Origin: UBA5109 sp965662565
GTDB taxonomy: Bacteria > Pseudomonadota > Gammaproteobacteria > Pseudomonadales > Pseudohongiellaceae
DNA: 43,043 nucleotides
Direction of reading: 5' to 3'
NCBI GenBank assembly: GCA_965662565.1
Contig: CBFIHS010000013.1
Span: 1 to 43,043 of the forward strand
The position numbers were made by a program, and so were the translations under genes. A model generated the notes under the pieces. It searched no databases. It saw only the letters and a program-made list of their open reading frames with translations, and was not told the origin of the DNA. Within the stretch, counting starts at the first letter, position 1; every line of letters starts with the position of its first letter. Below are positions 22,975 to 31,765 of this stretch, piece by piece.

Positions 22975-24873
22975 ATGTCTCATCAATCGGACCTTATCAG
23001 CACTGATATTGATGCTTATCTTGCCCAGCATGAAAGAAAAGAATTACTGCATCTGCTAACTTGCGGCAGCGTCGATGACGGCAAAAGTACATTAATTGGT
23101 CGCTTGCTTCATGACTCAAAAATGATCTATGAAGATCAATTAGAAGCTATAAAATCAGATAGCGTAAAATCCGGCACCCAAGGTGAAGATTTTGATCTCG
23201 CGCTTCTAGTCGATGGTTTACAAGCAGAGCGTGAACAAGGCATCACCATTGATGTTGCCTATCGCTACTTTTCTACTGCTAAACGTAAATTTATTATCGC
23301 CGACACACCTGGGCATGAGCAGTACACCCGCAACATGGCTACTGGCGCCTCAACTTGCGATCTTGCAATCATCCTTATTGATGCTCGTTATGGGGTGCAA
23401 ACTCAAACGCGCAGACACACTTTTATTGCTTCATTACTCGGCATTAAACACATCATTGTTGCTATCAATAAAATGGATCTGATGGACTACAGTGAAGAAG
23501 TTTTCGAAAACATCAAAAAAGACTATATCGATTTCACTGCAGAACTCGATACCGGCGAGCTTTACTTTATCCCTATGTCGGCACTTAAGGGCGACAACGT
23601 AGTGAATCCTAGCGAGCATACTCCTTGGTATGATGGTGAAACTTTAATGTGGATGCTTGAGAACGTCAAAATTTCAGCCGATAGAAATTTCGAGGATTTT
23701 CGCTTCCCAGTTCAATACGTAAATCGACCTAACCTAGATTTTCGAGGCTTCTGCGGCACGATTGCCTCAGGCATTGTTCGAAAAGGTGACGAGATTGTTG
23801 TTTTACCTTCTGGGAAAATCAGCAAAGTTAAGTCTATTGTGACTTATGATGAGGAGCTGGAACAGGCCTACACGCCAATGGCAATTACCTTAACCTTAGA
23901 AGATGAAATCGATATCAGTCGCGGCGACATAATGGTTCACTCCAACAATCTGCCAACCTCGAAAGACTCATTCTCAGCTAATGTAGTTTGGATGAATGAA
24001 ACCGCTCTCCTGCCTGGCAAACAATACGATTTCAAACAGGCATCTCGATCTTTTAGCGGGGTCATCAGTAACATTCAACATAAAGTAGACATAAATACTT
24101 TAGAGACCAGCCCAACGCCTGCGCTTGAACTTAACGAAATTGGCTTATGTGATCTAGAACTCGCTGTAGTTATTCACTTTGATTCCTACAAGCAGAACCC
24201 AAGTACCGGAGCCTTCATTATTATAGATCGCCTATCCAATGTAACAGTTGGTGCAGGTATGATAGAGGCGAAAAAAACCAAGGCGACTAAATCGCTAAGC
24301 TCTACAAATCACGTGACCACTGAGGATCGCGCGGCTCGTTATGGACAAAAACCCACGACGATAATGTTTGTTGGTTTATCTGGTTCCGGCAAGTCTACTC
24401 TAGCCCATGCACTCGAAAGAAGGCTTTTTGATATGGGCCGAGTAAGTGCGATTCTAGATGGCAAAGCGATGCGTTTAGGCATCAGTAAAGACTTGCCACA
24501 TGACGCCGAAGGAAGAGCAGAGAACCTACGCCGTAGTGCTTATATTGCTAAGTATCTAAACGATTCAGGCTTGATTTGCTGCGCTGCTTTTGTAGCCCCC
24601 AACACTGATTCCCGCGAACACACTATTAACGTTATCGGTGAAGAAAATTGTATTGTGGTTTATCTGAATCCTCCATTGGAGGTCTGCAAGCAGCGAGACC
24701 CAAGCGGAATTTACGCAGCTGAAGCTAATGTAGAAACAGGAACAGTGCCAGGAATCTCATTTCCTTATGAAGATTGGGAAAACCCTCATTTAATATTGCC
24801 AACTCATGAGCTTGATGTTGATGAGTGTATCGATAAGCTTATTAACGTATTAAAAGAACAATCTGTTATTTGA
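22975..24873 (+). CDS. cysNC: Bifunctional sulfate adenylyltransferase GTPase subunit / APS kinase (CysNC)
   Basis: A natural fusion of two enzymes of sulfate activation. Residues about 25-445 are the CysN GTPase of ATP sulfurylase, with G1 GSVDDGKST (31-39), DTPGHEQYTRNM, NKMDL and the EF-Tu-like beta-barrel domains. Residues about 455-632 are APS kinase (CysC), with Walker A GLSGSGKST (467-475), LDGKAMRLGISKDLP and FVAPNTDSRE, which phosphorylates APS to PAPS. The fusion is known in Pseudomonas and others; in E. coli the genes are separate. In the APS kinase the usual DGDxxR loop reads DGKAMRLG, a small departure. It starts immediately after the cysD stop. Confidence 0.97.
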   Translation: MSHQSDLISTDIDAYLAQHERKELLHLLTCGSVDDGKSTLIGRLLHDSKMIYEDQLEAIKSDSVKSGTQGEDFDLALLVDGLQAEREQGITIDVAYRYFSTAKRKFIIADTPGHEQYTRNMATGASTCDLAIILIDARYGVQTQTRRHTFIASLLGIKHIIVAINKMDLMDYSEEVFENIKKDYIDFTAELDTGELYFIPMSALKGDNVVNPSEHTPWYDGETLMWMLENVKISADRNFEDFRFPVQYVNRPNLDFRGFCGTIASGIVRKGDEIVVLPSGKISKVKSIVTYDEELEQAYTPMAITLTLEDEIDISRGDIMVHSNNLPTSKDSFSANVVWMNETALLPGKQYDFKQASRSFSGVISNIQHKVDINTLETSPTPALELNEIGLCDLELAVVIHFDSYKQNPSTGAFIIIDRLSNVTVGAGMIEAKKTKATKSLSSTNHVTTEDRAARYGQKPTTIMFVGLSGSGKSTLAHALERRLFDMGRVSAILDGKAMRLGISKDLPHDAEGRAENLRRSAYIAKYLNDSGLICCAAFVAPNTDSREHTINVIGEENCIVVYLNPPLEVCKQRDPSGIYAAEANVETGTVPGISFPYEDWENPHLILPTHELDVDECIDKLINVLKEQSVI

Positions 24874-24940
24874 TGACAAAATCACTGAGCATTTCGCTGA
24901 GTTGAAAAACCACTTCTTCAACGATAATACACCAGTATAA

Positions 24941-24968
24941 AAAAAAGAGGGCTATAGCCCTCTTTTTT
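24941..24968. terminator. Bidirectional intrinsic terminator after cysNC
   Basis: A self-complementary AGAGGGCTA/TAGCCCTCT stem (24946-24963) with A-run on the left and T-run on the right, 68 nt past the cysNC stop and before the convergent TonB receptor gene. Confidence 0.9.
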
Positions 24969-25031
24969 ATTTAACTTTTTTTATTTAACTTTTTTTATTT
25001 AACTTTTTTTATTTAACTTTCTTGTATTTAC
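24963..25031. repeat. Tandem repeat, 14-bp AT-rich unit
   Basis: Unit TTTTTTTATTTAAC in four adjacent copies (24963-24975 with one T fewer, 24976-24989, 24990-25003, 25004-25017), then a decayed fifth copy (25018-25031). It starts in the T-tract of the cysNC terminator, as if the tract plus flank had been duplicated by slippage. Homopolymer content makes copy number likely to vary. Confidence 0.95.
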
Positions 25032-25059
25032 TTCTCAGCCTGCAGGGCTGATTAAGCTT

Positions 25060-27141
25060 TTAGAACTGAGTGCCAACAGTCACAAACAGGCTAGTTGGTT
25101 GACCAATAAAGTATCTGTCATTTCCAAAACCGAAATCTGCCCTCTCGGCGTATTCAGTATCGAGCAAGTTGGTTACCCGAGCAGAAAAATACCAAGAATT
25201 TACGGTTTCATATTGATATCGTAAGTTCAGGATATCATGACCATCATAACGATTAAGATTGGTTTCATTTGTGAAGTAATCCCCCATATGAACCAACTCT
25301 AATTGTGTATTATGGCTCTCGTTAATCGCCCATCTAAGTTGGACGTTGCCAGTTAACTTAGGAGCAGTATCCATATCATTTCCATCAATAGAAACAGTCA
25401 CACCCCCGGGAGCAATATTGGACCCGTAGGTATGACGTGCATAACTTGCCACGATGCTTAACTGCAAAGAGTCCGTTAGAGCAAACAAAGAATTAAACTC
25501 CACACCTTTATGCTTAGTCTGACCACCACTGACGTTATTACGAGCACTGTCTTGGAAGATCACATTATCCTTTTCCATCCAATACGCAACCACACCATAC
25601 GAAGCCCTATCTCGAGTCGCACGGTAGCCAACTTCAATGCTATCCACTTCTTCCGACTCTAAGTCAGCTACAGTTTGATTCTGTTGCAAGCGATAAAGCT
25701 CAGTGGCTTGTGGCGCTCTAAAAGCACGAGCAGCATTCACAAACACTTGTTGTGACGAATCAAAATCATGAATCCAGCCTAGCTGCAAAGATCCATTATT
25801 AAAATCATCGGAACGATCTGCTGGACGACTATAACGACAAGGGCCAGGTCCTCCACTAAAAGCAGTACAAGAGGCCACTCCATTTTCGTCAGTATTTCCA
25901 TCAATCATTAGGTTGTCATAATCGTATTCAAGCAACTCATAGCGAATTCCTAAGCTAAACTGATTAGACTCCGACGCTTCAAAGGTGAATTGAGCATAAG
26001 GAGAGATTAATTGTGCATCAACTTCAAAGTCGTACTGTTTACCAGCTGGGAAAGAACCAAAACCACCATCTTGTGTTTGTTTTAAAAAGCCTTCACTGAG
26101 TTCTAAATCGACACCGGCAATCATTTCTATGTTACTTGTCACATTACTTCTGTATAAACTTTGCAAACCAAATGACGTATGCCCATTTTCTTCTAAGGGA
26201 GCACCTGGTAAAAAGTGCATCAAGAAGTCCATCTCTGTATCTCTAAAATAAGGGGTCAGCATCCAACTGCTACCATTAGCGCGCTCACCCTCTATGCGAC
26301 TATGCAATCGAACACTTCTAGCATCACGAAAGGCCTCCGGGTTAGCGTTTGTTCTTCTTACGGCATCCACTTTATAAGCCTCAAAACCTTGCTGCAAATA
26401 GCCCGCAGTTTCTTGATTTAAGTTCGTTGCAGAAAAGACTGTTGTGACCTTGAGATCACCAGAGTAGCTATGAGCTAAATTAATTTTTTGTTGACCAAAT
26501 CCTGAATCATCAATGTAGCCGCCATCCTCAGCACCATTAAAGCTTAGCCCAAAGGAGTGATCGCCTTTTACAGTGTTATAGCCTAGGTTAAGGCGGCTGT
26601 ATTCATTGGAACCAAAATCCACAGAGACGTCACCACCAGGCTCTCCCAAGGTAGGGCTTATCACGTTAATTGCTCCGTGCAGAGCGTTAATTCCATAAAG
26701 AATACTGCCAGGACCACGAACCACTTCAATAGCTGTGGCCTGTTCTGTGTTTGCTTCGAATAACTGATTCACGTTACAAAAACCAGCACCACGAAGAGGA
26801 ATACCATCCTGAGAAGTTTGTACTGCTCCACAACTACCCGCTCCAGTTAAGACTGGAGATCTAATGCCTAATAAGTTCTCTTGACCATTACCGCGGTTAA
26901 ATACAACTCCAGGTACTAAGTTCAGTACTTCACCGACATGCACATGCGCAACAGTATCTATGTAGTCAGAATCGATCGAATAAATACTAGCCGGAATTTC
27001 ACGCAACTCACTGCCTTGACGATCAGCGGAAACGAGAATACTTTCAATCCTGTTATTAGTTTGGGCATTTACTTGTGATCCTACAGAGAGCATCGCTATC
27101 GCGAGACCTAGAGTAGAAAGTTTGCCTTTGTAAAGGTGCAT
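25060..27141 (-). CDS. TonB-dependent outer-membrane receptor, substrate unknown
   Basis: Outer-membrane 22-stranded barrel receptor driven by TonB-ExbBD. The 693-residue protein has a signal peptide (about 1-26, cut after VNA), a TonB-box-like IESILVSA, a plug domain (about 45-165) with VGEVLNLVPGVVFNRGNGQ, LLGIRSP, IEVVRGPGSILYGINALHGAINVISP (split here as one plug end) and a barrel finishing with the aromatic C-terminus VGTQF. Two pairs of cysteines in the plug (GSCGA, GFCNV) and one pair in an outer loop may form disulfides. Substrate cannot be read from the sequence. No Fur box is evident upstream; an AT-rich AATATT-T-AATATT element sits at 27176-27188. AGGGGA ribosome site. Confidence 0.95.
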   Translation of the reverse strand: MHLYKGKLSTLGLAIAMLSVGSQVNAQTNNRIESILVSADRQGSELREIPASIYSIDSDYIDTVAHVHVGEVLNLVPGVVFNRGNGQENLLGIRSPVLTGAGSCGAVQTSQDGIPLRGAGFCNVNQLFEANTEQATAIEVVRGPGSILYGINALHGAINVISPTLGEPGGDVSVDFGSNEYSRLNLGYNTVKGDHSFGLSFNGAEDGGYIDDSGFGQQKINLAHSYSGDLKVTTVFSATNLNQETAGYLQQGFEAYKVDAVRRTNANPEAFRDARSVRLHSRIEGERANGSSWMLTPYFRDTEMDFLMHFLPGAPLEENGHTSFGLQSLYRSNVTSNIEMIAGVDLELSEGFLKQTQDGGFGSFPAGKQYDFEVDAQLISPYAQFTFEASESNQFSLGIRYELLEYDYDNLMIDGNTDENGVASCTAFSGGPGPCRYSRPADRSDDFNNGSLQLGWIHDFDSSQQVFVNAARAFRAPQATELYRLQQNQTVADLESEEVDSIEVGYRATRDRASYGVVAYWMEKDNVIFQDSARNNVSGGQTKHKGVEFNSLFALTDSLQLSIVASYARHTYGSNIAPGGVTVSIDGNDMDTAPKLTGNVQLRWAINESHNTQLELVHMGDYFTNETNLNRYDGHDILNLRYQYETVNSWYFSARVTNLLDTEYAERADFGFGNDRYFIGQPTSLFVTVGTQF

Positions 27142-27367
27142 ATGTTCCCCTGTATAAGAAATTTGTCTATCTATTAATATTTAATATTTTTAGTTTTACT
27201 GACCGTATTTTTTATAAGCCGCCTATATCAAGCCGCGAAGTATAAAGCTGAAACACAAAAAAAAGAACCACAAAGCTAAAAGAGCGTCATTACAGCAAAG
27301 TCCAATAGACTAAAACAAGCATATCGGCTAATTTCCCCAATATTTACTCACTATAAGGAAACTCTAA

Positions 27368-27655
27368 ATGCAATTCATGATCACAGCATTTGATTACAAA
27401 GACTCTGATGCCATAACTCGAAGAATGAATGCTCGAGAAGCCCACCTCAATAGAATAAAGCCTTTGATAGCAAAGGGTAATTTTTTAAGTGGTGGAGCTA
27501 TTCTAAATGAACAAGGCAAAATGATTGGGTCTACCCTACATATGGACTTTCCATCTAGGCAGAATTTAGATGACTTTTTAAAAGATGATCCTTATGTAAA
27601 GAACAAGGTTTGGGAACAAATTGAAATTAACACCATAAAACTAGTGCCTATGTGA
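27368..27655 (+). CDS. YciI family protein
   Basis: Small (95 residues) dimeric alpha-beta barrel protein of the YciI family, which resembles muconolactone isomerases; family members have few known activities. Visible family features are MQFMITAFDYKD, the REAHLNRIKPLIAKGNFLSGGAILNE stretch (read in two parts) and FLKDDPYVKNKVWEQIEI. AAGGAAA precedes the ATG. It is divergent from the TonB receptor and ends 9 bases before the stop of the convergent DUF1244 gene. Confidence 0.9.
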   Translation: MQFMITAFDYKDSDAITRRMNAREAHLNRIKPLIAKGNFLSGGAILNEQGKMIGSTLHMDFPSRQNLDDFLKDDPYVKNKVWEQIEINTIKLVPM

Positions 27656-27664
27656 AATCCCAAA

Positions 27665-27955
27665 CTAAGACTTAGACGAAGTCTCTGCAAACAGTTTTTT
27701 TTGTTCTTCAGTCGCTTCAAGCTGATACTTTTCTTTCCACTCAGAATAAGGCATGCCATAAACTAACTCCCGCGCCTCTTCATAGGAAAGTTCTTCGCCT
27801 CGTTCTGAAGCAGCCGATACATACCATTTCGACAAACAATTACGGCAAAAACCTGCCAAGTTCATAAGATCAATATTTTGAGCATCCTTTCTTGAATCCA
27901 AATGTCCAAGCAAACGCCTAAAAACTGCCGCTTCAATTTCAGTTTTATTCTCCAT
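27665..27955 (-). CDS. DUF1244 family protein
   Basis: A 96-residue protein of unknown function recognised by the conserved block GFCRNCLSKWYVSA with its two cysteines, and by the EARELVYGMPYSEWKEKYQ region. It is predicted to be cytoplasmic with no signal peptide. I take the ATG at 27955 (AAGGTG about 8 nt upstream) over the GTG one codon earlier. It is last in a leftward run after the Nif3-like and YciH genes. Confidence 0.9.
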   Translation of the reverse strand: MENKTEIEAAVFRRLLGHLDSRKDAQNIDLMNLAGFCRNCLSKWYVSAASERGEELSYEEARELVYGMPYSEWKEKYQLEATEEQKKLFAETSSKS

Positions 27956-27992
27956 CACATTAACACCTTAAGTTTTTCGTATTTAAATACTT

Positions 27993-28346
27993 TTATCCGC
28001 CAGATTTAATAGCCTGATAGCCGAGTTTTCCCAGTTCGCTGATGAGCTTATCACGGTGCTCCCCTTGGATTTCAATCAAGCCAGCTTTCACCGCCCCACC
28101 AGAACCGCAACTTTGCTTTAGCTTTTTTGCCAATCCTTTTAGTTCTATTTGATTCAATGGCAAGCCACTAATAATTGTCACACCAGCCCCTTTACGACCT
28201 TTAGTCTCTCTACCCACCCTAATCTTGCCATCACCAGTAATATTGGTCTGAGCATTTTTCTGACACTTACAATGATCTTTTTTTTCGCCGCATTGCTGGC
28301 ATAAGCGACCATACTCAGTAGAGTAAACTCTAGTACTGTTTTTCAT
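27993..28346 (-). CDS. yciH: YciH, SUI1/eIF1-like translation factor homologue
   Basis: Protein of the eIF1/SUI1 fold that in E. coli influences the fidelity of start-codon selection in vitro. The 117-residue sequence has an N-terminal cysteine cluster (CQQCGEKKDHCKC), the conserved RETKGRKGAGVTIISGLPL, LKQSCGSGGAVK and EIQGEHRDKLISELGKLGY blocks that define the family. It lies 21 nt downstream of the Nif3-like gene. Confidence 0.95.
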   Translation of the reverse strand: MKNSTRVYSTEYGRLCQQCGEKKDHCKCQKNAQTNITGDGKIRVGRETKGRKGAGVTIISGLPLNQIELKGLAKKLKQSCGSGGAVKAGLIEIQGEHRDKLISELGKLGYQAIKSGG

Positions 28347-28367
28347 ACTAATTATTATGCCTCGCTT

Positions 28368-29129
28368 TTAAACTGGGTTCTCAATATCTACAAATGTATG
28401 TTCAATTTCATATTTCTGTGCAAGATAATTCCCTACAGCCTGAACCCCATAACGTTCAGTCGCATGATGACCAGCTGCAAAAAAATGTATCCCTGCTTCC
28501 CTTGCAAAATGCACAGTCTGCTCTGAAACTTCCCCGGTTAAATAAGCATCTACTCCAAGTTCATGCGCCTGTTCAATAGAGTTCTGAGCAGAGCCCGTAC
28601 ACCAAGCAATGGTCTCTATCATTTTGCTTTTACCGGGCACATGAAATGGCATTCGATTCAATTTAGATTCAATCCTTTGGATCATTTCTTTGGGGCTACA
28701 GGGATCTATAACATTACCAGTAACACCGACTTTGCTTTTAAATCGAGGGTAAAGATCTTCTATAAGCTTGAAACCCAACAACTCACCGAGCTGAGTATTA
28801 TTGCCATATTGAGAATGCGCATCTAAAGGTAAATGGTATGCCAACAGGCTGATATCATTTTCTAACAGCTTTTTTAGCCGCTGCTTTTTTATTCCGGTAA
28901 TCTCACTTTTTTCGCCTTGCCAAAAATACCCATGGTGAACGAGAACCGCATCAGCACCTTCAGCAATTGCAGCATCCAAAAACTCCTGACTAGCTGTTAC
29001 ACCTGTAATTAACTTATGGATGCTGGAGGCACCCTCTACCTGCAAACCATTCGGGCAGTAATCCCTGAAATCATTAGGTCGGAGCAATGAATTTAGGTCA
29101 TTAACGACAGTTTCGAGTTTTACTGGCAT
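28368..29129 (-). CDS. Nif3-like dinuclear metal centre protein (YbgI family)
   Basis: Widespread hexameric protein with a two-metal site; its biochemical role is still debated, with GTP cyclohydrolase-like proposals. The 253-residue protein contains RDYCPNGLQVEG, metal ligands in LVHHGYFW (H65, H66), LPLDAHSQYGNN and the C-terminal AGHHATERYGVQ with the remaining His and Glu ligands, plus the YLTGEVSEQ strand. Length equals E. coli YbgI (247). ATG start at 29129. Divergent from degS. Confidence 0.95.
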   Translation of the reverse strand: MPVKLETVVNDLNSLLRPNDFRDYCPNGLQVEGASSIHKLITGVTASQEFLDAAIAEGADAVLVHHGYFWQGEKSEITGIKKQRLKKLLENDISLLAYHLPLDAHSQYGNNTQLGELLGFKLIEDLYPRFKSKVGVTGNVIDPCSPKEMIQRIESKLNRMPFHVPGKSKMIETIAWCTGSAQNSIEQAHELGVDAYLTGEVSEQTVHFAREAGIHFFAAGHHATERYGVQAVGNYLAQKYEIEHTFVDIENPV

Positions 29130-29256
29130 AATCTCTGTCTTCCTGTTTCTTTAGATTTGTATCCGCAAGCTTCAATTACGGTATACTTATTTCCACGAAT
29201 AATAGCAGAATCAACTTACTGCCCATATTGAAAGCCCAACATAAATAGGGCAAAAA

Positions 29257-30426
29257 ATGAAAAAATTTATAAATTACATACTCTGGCCGGTTCTAGCAGG
29301 CGCAGTCTTTGCAATGACAGTCCAGCAACTACCACCAGTCGTAGAACGTTTTTTTCCAGCCAATGCGACGCCTACTGATAACGAGCTGAACGAAACTAGA
29401 ATACGCCCTACTTCCTTCAATACTGCCATTGAAAAAGTTATGCCCGCTGTTGTAACTATTAATCTTCAACAAGTATTAGCAGAGTCTGGAAGTTCGACCG
29501 ATCAAACCAACTCCTTAAGCAGTATCTCCACTCAGCAGTTTACACAACTAGATGAAAACAACAGTCTAGGTTCAGGCGTTATTATTACTTCCGATGGTTT
29601 TTTGGTAACCAGTTATCATATTTTTATTAGCCCAGAAACTGGTGTCGTGAATTTTTTTGAAACTATTACCGCCACCCTAAGTGATGGCCGGGTTGTGAAT
29701 GCTAGACCACTAGTTTATGACGAGGCGAGTGATTTGGCTTTACTAAAAATAGACACCCCAAATGTCGCTTTTGTTGAACCCTATGATAACCCTGACCAAA
29801 AGGTTGGCGATGTCGCAATAGCCATTGGCAACCCCCGCAATCTCGGACTCTCAGCATCCATAGGAATTATTAGTGGCATTCGCAACACTGAAGAATCTTT
29901 TCTACTACAAACCGATGCAGCAATAAACCCAGGCTTTTCAGGTGGCGCCTTGATCGATAGCCAAGGCAATTTGATTGGGATTAACTCAAATATTCTTTCG
30001 GAGTCTGGCGGGTCTGAGGGCTTAGGTTTCGCAACACATGCCGCCATGATCAGTCTGCTCCTAGATTATTATTATGCTAGTGGTCCTGGAGGCTACTTAG
30101 GTGTATCTAATGCAAGTTTCTTTTCTAGAAACCAGGGAATTCTGCTTTATGGGCAAAACATTGAAGGAGCTAAAGTTCTTTCTTTAGTCCAGGACGGACC
30201 TGCTCATAAAGCTGGGATACAACTTGGAGATATCATTACTGGTTTCAACCAAAAAAAATTCGGCATCCTACAAAACGAAGATGACTTATTTAATGCTATA
30301 GCATCAATAAGTAGCCTGGGAGCTGGAGAAGTCGTTGATATCGAAGTCTTTAGAGAAGATAAATTTATTAACATCCCAGTGACCTTAGGCGTAGGCGAGC
30401 CTTTCGTTTTATTTTCTATCCAATAG
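29257..30426 (+). CDS. degS: DegS/AlgW-type periplasmic serine protease
   Basis: Inner-membrane-anchored protease of the HtrA family that cleaves the anti-sigma factor RseA/MucA when misfolded outer-membrane proteins bind its PDZ domain, starting the sigma-E response. The 389-residue protein has one N-terminal membrane anchor (about 6-24), a trypsin-like domain and one PDZ domain (about 278-380). The triad is H121 (TSYHIF), D159 (ASDLALL) and S228. The active-site motif reads NPGFSGGAL, with Phe227 where HtrA proteases nearly always have Asn (GNSGG). A single PDZ and a membrane anchor distinguish it from DegP. Its stop is 4 bases from the stop of convergent hisD. Confidence 0.93.
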   Translation: MKKFINYILWPVLAGAVFAMTVQQLPPVVERFFPANATPTDNELNETRIRPTSFNTAIEKVMPAVVTINLQQVLAESGSSTDQTNSLSSISTQQFTQLDENNSLGSGVIITSDGFLVTSYHIFISPETGVVNFFETITATLSDGRVVNARPLVYDEASDLALLKIDTPNVAFVEPYDNPDQKVGDVAIAIGNPRNLGLSASIGIISGIRNTEESFLLQTDAAINPGFSGGALIDSQGNLIGINSNILSESGGSEGLGFATHAAMISLLLDYYYASGPGGYLGVSNASFFSRNQGILLYGQNIEGAKVLSLVQDGPAHKAGIQLGDIITGFNQKKFGILQNEDDLFNAIASISSLGAGEVVDIEVFREDKFINIPVTLGVGEPFVLFSIQ

Positions 30427-30430
30427 CCTG

Positions 30431-31741
30431 TTATTTCTTAACGCGCTTTCGAAATTCGGCTGAGCGAGCATGTGCAGTTAAACCTTCAGCTCTTGCTAAA
30501 GTCGAAGCGATATCTGCTAGATTCTCTGCACCTTCAACCGAGCAATGCACAATTGAAGAACGCTTTTGAAAATCATAAACACCTAGCGGAGAAGAGAATC
30601 TAGCTGTTCCCGAAGTTGGTAAGACATGACTCGGTCCGGCGCAATAATCTCCTAAGGCCTCAGAAGTGTACTTACCCATAAAAATCGCACCAGCGTGTTT
30701 AATCAGTGGCAATAATGTTTCAGGATTCTCAACAGAAAGCTCCAAATGTTCAGGAGCTATCTGATTAGAAACTTCTACTGCTTCCTCAAGACTGGAGACT
30801 TGTATTATTAACCCTCTTCCTTCCAGAGAGCTTCTGATAATATCTTGCCTTTCCATACTAGGAAGTAACTTGTTAAGACTTTCCTCAACTTCAGCAATAA
30901 AGCCAGGATCAGGACATAGCAATACCGATTGCGCATCTTCATCGTGCTCGGCTTGAGAAAATAAATCCATCGCTACCCAATCAGGATCGGTAGATCCGTC
31001 ACAAATCACTAAAATTTCCGAAGGCCCGGCGACCATATCAATACCGACTTGCCCAAAAACCTGCCGCTTTGCCATAGCAACATAAATATTGCCCGGACCT
31101 ACAATTTTATCAACGGCTGGAATTGTTTCAGTACCGTAGGCTAAAGCCGCAATAGCTTGAGCACCACCAACAGTAAATACTCTATCAACTCGAGCCAGAG
31201 CTAATGCCGCTAGCACTAAGTCGTTTAATTCTCCATTTGGTGTAGGCACCATAGCAATTATTTCTGAAACTCCGGCAACTTTAGCAGGAATCGCATCCAT
31301 TAAAACCGTGGAAGGATAGGAAGCTTTTCCTCCAGGAATATAAATTCCAACTCTATCCAAAGGAATCACTTTTTGACCATATACAGAACCATCTTCTTCT
31401 ATGTATTGCCAAGAACCTTGCTTTTGTTTCTCATGATAAAAACGAATTCTTTGCGCCGCTTTTTCTAGTGCGAAACGTTGGTCATCAGAAATTTTGCTCA
31501 GACTTTCTTGCAAGCTTTGAGCTGAAATTTCAAGTTCAACAGCAGTGCTGGCATTTAAATTATCAAACTGCTTAGTCCACTTCAGAACAGCAGCGTCCTG
31601 ATTATTCTTAACATCCTGTAAAATAGCATTTACAGAATTCAGAACTTCTTCGCTCACAAGAGAATCCCAGGTGAGCGCCTGCTTGAGCTCTGCAGCAAAT
31701 CCCTTATCTGAGGAATTGAGTTTACGAATTGAAAGTGTCAT
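30431..31741 (-). CDS. hisD: Histidinol dehydrogenase
   Basis: Zinc enzyme of the last two steps of histidine synthesis, oxidising histidinol to histidine with NAD+. The 436-residue protein has the conserved GLTAHARSAEFR end, SQAEHDEDAQ with the zinc Gln and His, SEALGDYCAGPSHVLPTSG with the zinc Asp, and PGGKASYPSTVLM. ATG at 31741. It follows hisG by 24 nt. No hisC follows it here, in contrast to the Pseudomonas order as I recall. Confidence 0.98.
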   Translation of the reverse strand: MTLSIRKLNSSDKGFAAELKQALTWDSLVSEEVLNSVNAILQDVKNNQDAAVLKWTKQFDNLNASTAVELEISAQSLQESLSKISDDQRFALEKAAQRIRFYHEKQKQGSWQYIEEDGSVYGQKVIPLDRVGIYIPGGKASYPSTVLMDAIPAKVAGVSEIIAMVPTPNGELNDLVLAALALARVDRVFTVGGAQAIAALAYGTETIPAVDKIVGPGNIYVAMAKRQVFGQVGIDMVAGPSEILVICDGSTDPDWVAMDLFSQAEHDEDAQSVLLCPDPGFIAEVEESLNKLLPSMERQDIIRSSLEGRGLIIQVSSLEEAVEVSNQIAPEHLELSVENPETLLPLIKHAGAIFMGKYTSEALGDYCAGPSHVLPTSGTARFSSPLGVYDFQKRSSIVHCSVEGAENLADIASTLARAEGLTAHARSAEFRKRVKK

Positions 31742-31765
31742 ACAGTTATTTAACCTTCGTACAGA

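Noticed and set aside
24963..25031. CRISPR-like array
   Set aside because: Units are adjacent without spacers and only 14 bp; it is a simple tandem repeat.
27142..27367. Fur box upstream of the TonB receptor
   Set aside because: Only AT-rich AATATT repeats are present; nothing matches the Fur consensus convincingly.
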